From: Tetracladium setigerum
Lineage: Eukaryota; Ascomycota; Leotiomycetes; Helotiales
Direction: 5' to 3'
Length of the DNA: 64,000 nucleotides
Assembly (NCBI GenBank): GCA_031472005.1
Contig: PZJY01000001.1
Location: 496,001-560,000 of the forward strand
Shown here: positions 56,001 to 64,000 of the stretch, in pieces
Layout: every line of letters begins with the position of its first letter
Position numbering within the stretch: the stretch's first letter is position 1
The notes under the pieces: model-generated
Seen by the model: only the letters and a program-made list of their open reading frames with translations
What the model was told of the DNA's origin: nothing
Database searches by the model: none
Made by a program: the position numbers and the translations under genes

Positions 56001-57857
56001 TGATGTGAATGGTGCCGACTTGGTGATGGTTATGACTATTTTGCTTTATTTGCTGGTGCTGGTATGTATGAGTAAATCTTTCTGTCTGTCTGTCTGTCTA
56101 TTTGTCTATCTGAATTCGATGATAATCATATGAAGCTGATGATGCAGAAGATGAAAAGCTTCCGTGACAGGCGATCGAAGGACGATGAAAAGAGATAAGA
56201 AATAGATTTCTTATCAATATTGGTGTTTACTGCAAGATCGATTATGATTAAGGATAGAGTAGATGAGATGAGGTAGGTGATGGCCGAACAAGTGAAAGGG
56301 AGTGGAACCGAAGGAAGTTGAAGGTAGTCACTCAACCCACCTATTCAGGAAGGAAGTGAGGAGAAAATACGGAAGAGGTTACCTATCAATGGAAACATCT
56401 ACTTAAATAAACGGAAGGAAGTTGAAAGCTTTTCAGCAATCTGCTGCCTTGTTCAGGAAGGAAGTGAGGGGCAGTCAACAAACAACCGACCACCACGATA
56501 GAATTGGGTGAAAGATTGAAAGATGAGAATGACAATGAACATGAATGAGGTACTGCACTTCCTTGATAAGTTCTATTGGGAATGCCTAATAAAGTTTGTT
56601 GTTCTGATATCAAGTGCGCATGAAAACTTCTAATTGTTTGAAAATCAAGAAGTGAGGAAGTGTTTGAAAGAGGGGAACGATTTGATTGCCGTTTCTATTT
56701 ACCCTCACTTTATTATCTACTATCAAACAAAGTACATATAAGTCAATATGTCATACTGAACTCAGTACACACAAGTGTCCTGATTTTGTTTTCCTTCATC
56801 TGTGGAGAAGTCAAGAACAAAAACAGAAGTAGGCGAATTTAATTATTAGAAAAATTAGATTTGAGATTTCCCTTCCATTAATCTTCACAACACCTCATCT
56901 ACATAGATAAACGCAACCAACCAACCAATCATCCTTCCATTGTAAGCAAAATAAACAAGGACAAGCTTATATTCCGTCCCTTTTCCTTGACTTTTCGTCC
57001 TCCTTTCAGACCCTCCTACATAACAATCAGTCCCCTCTCCTCCCGTTCACATTCACAACCCCCACAGCAATCCAACCCCCAAAGAGCAATACAAAAAAAT
57101 GGCCAAATACATACATTTAAAAGTTACAAACACAATAACAGCAAAGCCAAGCCAAGCCAAGCCAAAAAAAAATAGACAAGGTAAGGCAGTTCGAGTTGAG
57201 TAGGTGAGGTAGGTAGGCCAAGTAGCAAGGTACCTTAAGTTAATTGCATCTCCAATCCGAAGGAAAAAAAAATAAAGCTAGAGAACCGTATCATAATCGT
57301 GCGTAATCGTACCTATGTAATTTGTTTGTATAATGATAATATAAAAAAACACAAAAGAGCTTTTCTCTCTTTCTCTCTTTCTCTCTCTCTTTTCATATGA
57401 TTATGTGTGATAATGCTTCCCTCCCCGTCTCCTTCCTCCCATACAAAAGCTAAAAAGCAGAATAGCTGATTAAAGGCGACTAGCTCACCCCCTCCTCATC
57501 CCTCAAACAGAAACTCCAGTTCATGATTTGTGTAAGAATGAAAAAATGTGAATAAAAACTCCCATTCCACGCCGAAATAGGTATCAATTCCCCAGCGAGC
57601 TCATCGAAACACACAATTCACCCAGTTTTCCCCCTTTTTTGAATGTTTATGCAATCCACCTACACACGAGAAGCAAACGCCACACAGATACACAACCGTT
57701 GAACCAAAAAAAAACCCACAGCTGAACATAACAAAAGGGAAAAACACTTTCCTACCCCCGACCGAAAAAAAGCCTGTAAATGCAAACAAAGACAACACAC
57801 ACATACAACACTACACACACACACACGCCATCTTTCGTGCTTTCTCAATGTAAAAAA
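56001..57857. other. Intergenic region, no gene seen
   Basis: AT-rich and low-complexity sequence with a TGTC microsatellite at 56080-56112, CT runs near 57363 and A-rich segments. It holds the SET gene promoter and the long 3' flank of the KDM5 gene. Confidence 0.5.
56080..56112 (+). repeat. (TGTC)n microsatellite
   Basis: Five TGTC units followed by TATT/TGTC/TATC variants. Confidence 0.8.
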
Positions 57858-60800
57858 TCAAGGCCCATCAAAGAACAAAGCCATGTCGTCATCCCCATCC
57901 CAATTGGTGTCTCTTTCTCTCTCCGGCTCGCGGGCTGCACCACCACCAGTGCTGCTGGGACCACCGGCTTTGAGTTCGGTAGCTGTTCCAGGTCGCTCGA
58001 CGGATTTGGTGGTTTCATCGTTGTGATCTTCTTGGTTTGTGAGCTCGTCAAACATTCGTGTGATGCCCTGGCTACTACCTCCAAATGCGTCTCTCATCTC
58101 AATGTCTTGGCTGCTGCCACCTCCCAGGGCAGGATTACCAATTCGGGGGTCTATTCGACTAAAGGCTGCCTCGTTGAAGATGCCTTGACCTCGGGAAGAA
58201 GCGCCTGGTCCACCGAAATCTGGGCTTTGCAGACCGCCGCCATGCAGAAAGGCGTGTGGTGCAAAGGCTGGGGATGCTTGCGTGTGAGGGCTCATTGAGA
58301 AATGGGGATCTGATGGACCAGCAAATGGAGTGTAATGATTTGGGTGTGCATGTTCGTGTGGATTGATACCTGATAGTGTTGGGCCACCATGGGGATGATG
58401 CATAGCATTTGGTGGGAATGTATGTGAAGTCGGAGTGCCGGAGTCGGACCTGCCTGGTGCAGGCTGAAGATTTTGAGGACGGCCAGATGAAGGCTCGCTA
58501 TTCTTCCGCTTGAAGTTCTGGGGCTTGATCCTCAAATTTTGGGGTAATGCTTCTGGATCATCTACACCGTGTTGGGCCATCAATTTCTGTAGCTTAGTTG
58601 GTCTTGGCTTTCGAGTTGACTTGGATGCGTCGAGAATTGGTGGTGGCTCCGGAGCAACTGGAGACCACTTGTGCAACTCCTGCCTGAAGAAATTGGTTTC
58701 GTAGGCAAGAAGGATTTCTGCACCTTCAATCTTTCGCAGGTAGAATCGTTGGGTCTCAGACTCGTCCGCTGTTGCCATGACAGGATTGCAAAATGGCGCA
58801 ACGTGATTTCGGAACTCTTGAGCATTGTCGATAATCTTAGACAGAACGCCCTCTTCATCTGGTTGGAAGGGGAGACCAAGAATCTCGTCTTGCCAGGAAT
58901 GCAGATCTTCGAGCTTGGGGCGAGCTGCATCACGAGGGATTCGAACTCGCCAGTCACAGATGGGGCAGGTGTACTTTTCATCATCCTTGACCTTGCCTCG
59001 AGCAATCTTTAGACATTTGCCATGATACCTAAACAAATTAGTAACATAATCAGATCTGGATACAGCGTTTACTTACCACTCATGACAAAGCTCACACTCA
59101 ATCATCATACCAGCCTCGATACGACGACAAATGCAAAACACCTCCCGAAACTTAGGGTCTTCCCAACTGTGTGTCTTCTCATCTTCAGGACTTGGCTCTC
59201 GCGATGCTGGTTCTGCAGGAAGTCTAGGTTTATCGAAATTGATATCGAAGCAGTCCGTATTGCGCTCTAACACATACTCCATGTGCGATTTGAGAATATG
59301 AAGGGGAGCATTTGCCTTCCCAAACAACTTCTTGCCCTTTCGCATCCAGTCTTCGTGTCGCTTCTGCTCTTTCTCAAGCTCAAGGGTACCATTAGGCTTG
59401 CTGTTCAGCTCTGCCAGATGCTCCATTGTTTCACGAACTTCGGTGTACTTGGGACGTTTGGTAAAGTCGGGATCCTGGCTGCGTTCATATAACGAAACGA
59501 TTTGTCGATGGGCTTCTCGTTGCTTGTTCAAGATTGTGTCAACAGCAGCAAGGGTATCCGGTGATACTGGAAGAGCTGCGGCTTGAGCCTGTGCGGACAG
59601 AGCTTCCAATTGGGGATAGTGTACGACTTCGGCATTGATCAGCTCTTTTGCCTTGGCTTCCCACGCCGTACCCGCGTCCTTTTGCTCCTTGTAATGAGTG
59701 AGATAGTCATTGTAGCTTGGAATCTCTAGCTTAATACCCTCGTCGATAAGATCACTAACATCTTTCAAGCTCAAGAACTGGCCACGGTTATCCCTTGCAC
59801 GATCATTCCACTTCATTTGCTGCACAAGGGTGTCCAGTTTATCAATTTCGACCATGTCGACGTTAAAACCACGACCGGTCTCCAAAAGGTCTTCGAAGTC
59901 CTGGGTCTTCCGCAGTACGACATTGGACATTGCAGAACGAGCGTCCTTTTGGAAGGTATCGATAGCTTCGGCTCTTTCTCGTAGTTGGGTAATTTCTGGA
60001 CAGTCAAACCCAATCTTGTCAGCTTCTGCCAGTAATTTCTTGACATTCTCGACTTTTCGAAGCTCGCGGTCTCGCTCCTCCATTTCGGCAGCCTTGCTTC
60101 CTTTGCGCCATGCCTTCTCATTTTTCCGGCGATTCTGTTGCTTGCGGACAATGTAATTCGTCGCTTCATCAACCCACTCAACACAACGATCAACAAAAGA
60201 CTTCAGAGATGGAAGCGACTTGAGTTCGTAAGGTATGCGTTCGCCTTCGTTGACTAGGGCTCTCATGGTTTTCAGAGCTGGAGTTGCCGATTCTTCCAAT
60301 GCCTTGACGACTTTGTCTTCCCAAATATCGGGGAGACTAGCCTTGTCGGCAGCCTTTTGGAAGGCAGACTCGATTGCTTCATTCGTTCGTCTGTAATGTA
60401 ACGTATGGTTGTTGCCGGCGAGTCGCTGTTCCATTGGCAATTGACAGCATTCGTGGCTTACAGCGTGCGTAAGGCACATGACCTTGCCGCTGGTGTTGCA
60501 CTTGAATCTTGATAGATAGGTGTAGGCCTTGCAGTAGGTGCACTGGTACTCCTCTTCGGGAACATCCTCCTCGTCAATTGTGAAACCAATTTGGCACTTA
60601 GCACCGCCATCTTCAATCGAATCCGTGATTACGCAAGGGCCCACGTGGCCGACCTTGTGTTTATCGACAAAAGTCTGCCGTTGTAACGCTTCTCTGTCAC
60701 GCATTCGCTCGAGAGCTGGTGCTAGCCATTTTGCTGTCTGAATAGTAAGTCCACCAAGAGCACCACCTTCCACAGCAGTCCAGAGTAGCTCGTCATGTGA

Positions 60801-63643
60801 GAAGCATGGTTGCTTCCTGAACTGCTGCAACCGCTCAACTCCGCTGTCGCCAAATGGCTCCCAGTCATTAGGCGCAAAGTTAACAGCCTCGTTGAAGTTA
60901 AATCCGTGATTGAAACCCGCGTGATATGCTTGGGGAAAGGTGACGACAAATTGCCCGGCTCGCTGATCAAGAGCGTAAACTCTTACATCTGCCTTCTTCA
61001 GTTGTTCTGGTGTCAGGAGCGTGACTAATTGAAACAGAAGATCTGGCTGGGTCTCGAACAACTCAGGAACAGCTTCTTTCATCGCGTTCTCAAATTTCAG
61101 CGCATCCTCGCCTGGAATGCCATACCAAGTCTTCGTTGAACCGAAATGTTGATAGTTGGCAGAATATGCATAGTGATCCTCATTGTGCCAGCAGAAGGTC
61201 GAGAAGATCATTCCCACATACAGCCAAGGGACAGTCATGCCAGAAATGTCGGTCTTGATGTGTCTAAACAGAGAATCGGGATGTAGTGGCATGATGTTGA
61301 GATTCCATGGATCGGTGGCGTAAGGGTCCTGCGGGTGTTTCTCGATGGTCGGGAAGCCGCTTCCGTGGGTAGTGGAATGGATGTCGGCGCCATACTCGAC
61401 TTCCACAGTCTCTTCAAGACTTGCGACGAGTCTCCAGAATTCGCGTTCAATGTCGTCTTCGGTGACTGGTCGTGGACAATTAAGAACCGGGTCAAACGGC
61501 ATTTTGTTCTGGAAGTAGCCTTCCTTGAAATCGGCCGCCTTCTCTTGGAACTGCTTGAGCGAGTAGATCCCACCCTCTTCGAAGCCGAATTGACCATCTC
61601 CAACCAAGCATCTTGGACAATGCCAATCATAGTCTGGCTTGTGAGCGACCGGGGGATCGAGACAATACATGTGATAGCCATAATCACATGACTCGCAGAC
61701 CAGCAATTTACCCGCATCGTCGCTCTTCCCACACGATTCGCATTTCTGTTTTTCCTCGTTAGCCCAACGGTCCTTTGGCAGGAATACAAAGAGTATAAGG
61801 TGTATATGGATTGTTTCATTACCTCGCCAGGGGTAGAGCCGTTTTCACCAGGTATTCTTGGGGGTGTTGGTCGAAATAAGGTCATGTGTGATCCAGCCAC
61901 GGTCGGTACTGCATCTGCAAGGGCACATGGTTAGCGGGGAACTGTCTCGCCAATCGCCAGCGAGGAAAGGCCGAACTGGGTTCATCGCATCCCTGGATCC
62001 GGACGAGATGGAACTTTTTGTCGCACGTCGCACAAAAAGCAAAAAGCAATGGATAAACACCACGGATAAAGTAGAATGGGGATGGATGCACTGTACCTTT
62101 CTTCAGGCGCTTGCTCCTCCGCCCACTGCCCTCGGCATCATCAGGTGGTTGGCTGCCTTTGCGCGAATCAATGCTGTCGTGACTAAGCTGTCGCTTTAAC
62201 AGCGGGTTCGAGGTGAAGCCATTGACAACGGGTGCAGAGCTGAGCCCAGAAGGCCGGTACTCTGGGGTTGCCTTAGCCGACGAGAGAGGACTGTCAAAAG
62301 GCCGTCTGATAGGCGTGAAGCCGCTTTCCTCACGATCACGATCACGATCGCGATCCCGTCTCGCGATAGGGACAGGTGTAAAAGTAGCCGGAGATGCGTT
62401 GACAGGCGTAAAACCACCAGCATTGACAGGAGTAAATCCGGATGTGATAGGCGTGAATCCGGCAGCGGCTGGCGGAGGTTGTTGGGGTGTGAATTGCGGC
62501 GTGTGCATTTGGGCATCCAGCATAGGAATACTCCTCATATTCCTCTCGAATTCATCCTTCATCGAGGCATTCAAAGCCTGGCTAGCTTGAATGGCTGGGG
62601 AAGCCTGAGCTCGAAGACTCGACGGAGTATGCTGATGCGACTTCTTCATCGGCGATGGTGCCGGGGATGGCGTGAGAGGCCCTCCATACTCATGCTCCAA
62701 TTGTTGGTGAACGCCTGGTTTCGCGATTCGCAGATATTCTTCGTATGGGTAGAGCCATCGTTGGTAAGAATTCTTCAGTGATGTCGATAAAGACGACATG
62801 ATCTTCCCACTGTATCCCAAGTCGCGCCCAATCTCAGCCCATTTCTTCAGCTTGCAGACCTTCTCAAATCCTCCCCGAGTCTCCACGGCCTTCTTGAGCT
62901 TGTACAAATCGAGAGGACGCTTGTCGACGGACGGAAATCGATTGAGGTTTGTTCCATGCTGCTTGTGAAACTTTGCGAGCTGGTCGAGGTATGTCAGATT
63001 CGCGCGAGTACCTGGAAATTATTAGCAATTGATGCAAGCAAGGCATCTGTGTTGTGCCGAACAGCTTGTGGCGGGTGGGTTGGACTCACTCCCTTCGACA
63101 GAGTTTAACTCTTGCTTCCTCGTGCGAAAATGAAAACGCTACCAGATGTCAGTCCTTCCAATCCATCTCGAGCAGGCCGTAACTGTTGCATGCACCAGGC
63201 ATACCCCCTCTGCCTGTGCCGTGAAGAGCTGTACATACCTCCGTGTCAATTGCGAAATCCGGCTTCCATGAATCAGGTGGAATGATCTTGCAGATTCCGA
63301 ACTTGCTCGCCTCGGGAGCAATCTTCTTCATGTAGGCGAAAGGATCCTTGAACTCCTCCTCCGTCGGTCGGTATGTAGGTGCCTCCTGTAACTCATGGGG
63401 ACGTAGCCTCTTGGTGGCCTCTCGACTCGCCGTTGGCTGTCCTCTCCGCTCCACGCTCGTGAGATCCAGCGGGGGTGAGTGCATCGCACTCAGAGGTAGC
63501 TGCGCGGCAGCAGGATTCGTCGCATTGACATTCGCCGTTGGCTTTCCTCGAATAGATGTGGTATTGCTGTTAGTACCACTCGCGGGCGAGGCCCTCATGG
63601 TGGTCGAGCTGGACGCAGCCGTGGTCATCGGAACCTGCACCAT
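57858..63643 (-). CDS. kdmB: KDM5/JARID1-family histone H3K4 demethylase (KdmB/Lid2 type)
   Basis: Exons 63239-63643, 63090-63138, 62097-63011, 61823-61914, 59077-61745 and 57858-59028; 1766 residues. Domains in order: JmjN (YRPTEEEFKDPFAYMKKIAPEASKFGICKIIPP), ARID/BRIGHT (FHKQHGTNLNRFPSVDKRPLDLYKLKKAVETRGGFEKV), a Pro/Thr-rich linker with GFTP repeats and an Arg-Asp run, PHD1 (KCESCGKSDD...CDYGYHMYCLDPP), and JmjC. The JmjC iron ligands are His674, Glu676 (HNEDHYAY) and His762 (AYHAGFNHGFN). Then come the C5HC2 finger (CTYCKAYTYLSRFKC...SHECC), a long PLU-1 helical region and PHD2 (FCICRRIEAGMMIECELCHEWYHGKC). The tail is disordered and acidic. The family removes methyl groups from H3K4me3/me2 using Fe(II) and 2-oxoglutarate in the nucleus; in Aspergillus KdmB affects secondary metabolism. 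The start is the first ATG of the frame. The frame is intact over 5.3 kb. Confidence 0.95.
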
Positions 63644-64000
63644 CTTGCCGACCAAAGAGAGGAAAACGGCGAAGGAGAATGAGGCAGGGCGTGACGGTCG
63701 AAAGAAAGGATCGCAGGTGGGAGCAGCTTATGCTTTCGTCATCGAAGGTGGAAATCCAATCTAATCTTCTCGTTGCGTGAGGGCAGCGAAACACCGAGAT
63801 TTGGTCTAGCCGGGCCCTCGCAGTGTTGTTTCCTTCAACCTCCCAGGCCTACCTCTCTCACTTACTCACTCTCACACGCTCTCTACTCTCTCACTCTAGA
63901 CAGGACAAATACGTAGAGTGTTGGCGATCAGGACTACATTCGCAGTGGTAATCTGGGGTTAAGTGCGTCGATAAGGGTTGGATTGTGGTGGTGGTTGTTG
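63644..64000. promoter_or_regulatory. KDM5 upstream region, no gene seen
   Basis: Pyrimidine-rich leader and promoter of the KDM5 gene; the window ends here. A CT/TCAC run lies at about 63850-63895. Confidence 0.45.

Overview
The window is nuclear DNA of a filamentous ascomycete (Pezizomycotina). The evidence is short introns of about 42-180 nt with GTANGT-like donors and CTAAC/CTGAC-like branch sites, fungal-only families (DUF1399 glycine-rich proteins, DUF3292, LaeA-like methyltransferases, Zn2Cys6 regulators), a nuclear ATP9 gene and two secreted PL1 pectate lyases. The lyases and the overall gene set fit a plant-associated fungus, possibly a leotiomycete, but that placement is an inference. 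I see no rRNA, tRNA or CRISPR.

Layout. 0.7-6.6 kb: a DUF1399 glycine-rich protein and a PL1 pectate lyase. 6.6-11 kb: a long gene-free, low-complexity spacer. 11-17.7 kb: ATP9, the exon-junction protein Y14/RBM8A and a ZIP zinc transporter. 18.0-27.5 kb: an accessory segment holding an MFS transporter, a dead NACHT-WD40 (NLR) relic and a head-to-head P450/methyltransferase pair; three related MITE-like repeats lie at its edges and inside it. 28-40 kb: kinesin-8, a Zn2Cys6 regulator, the KEOPS subunit CGI121, a small secreted protein and a DUF3292 membrane protein. 41-49 kb: a BTB protein, a second pectate lyase with an extra Cys-rich N-terminal module, the Rag GTPase GTR1 and a secreted protein with internal repeats and no recognised family. 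49.6-64 kb: SF3A3/PRP9 head-to-head with FAL1 (eIF4A-III), a SET-domain protein and a full-length KDM5 histone demethylase.

Themes. RNA processing is well represented: Y14 and FAL1 are exon-junction-complex proteins and SF3A3 belongs to the U2 snRNP. Chromatin is represented by KDM5 and the SET protein, and specialised metabolism by the P450/methyltransferase pair with the nearby MFS transporter.

Sequence quality. Seven genes, including the normally essential SF3A3, carry one or two reading-frame breaks (nine positions in total, one of which could instead be an intron). Every break is cured by adding exactly one base, mostly within a short homopolymer. This looks like systematic one-base deletions in the consensus rather than nine real mutations, so these genes are annotated as genes with a caution and not as pseudogenes.
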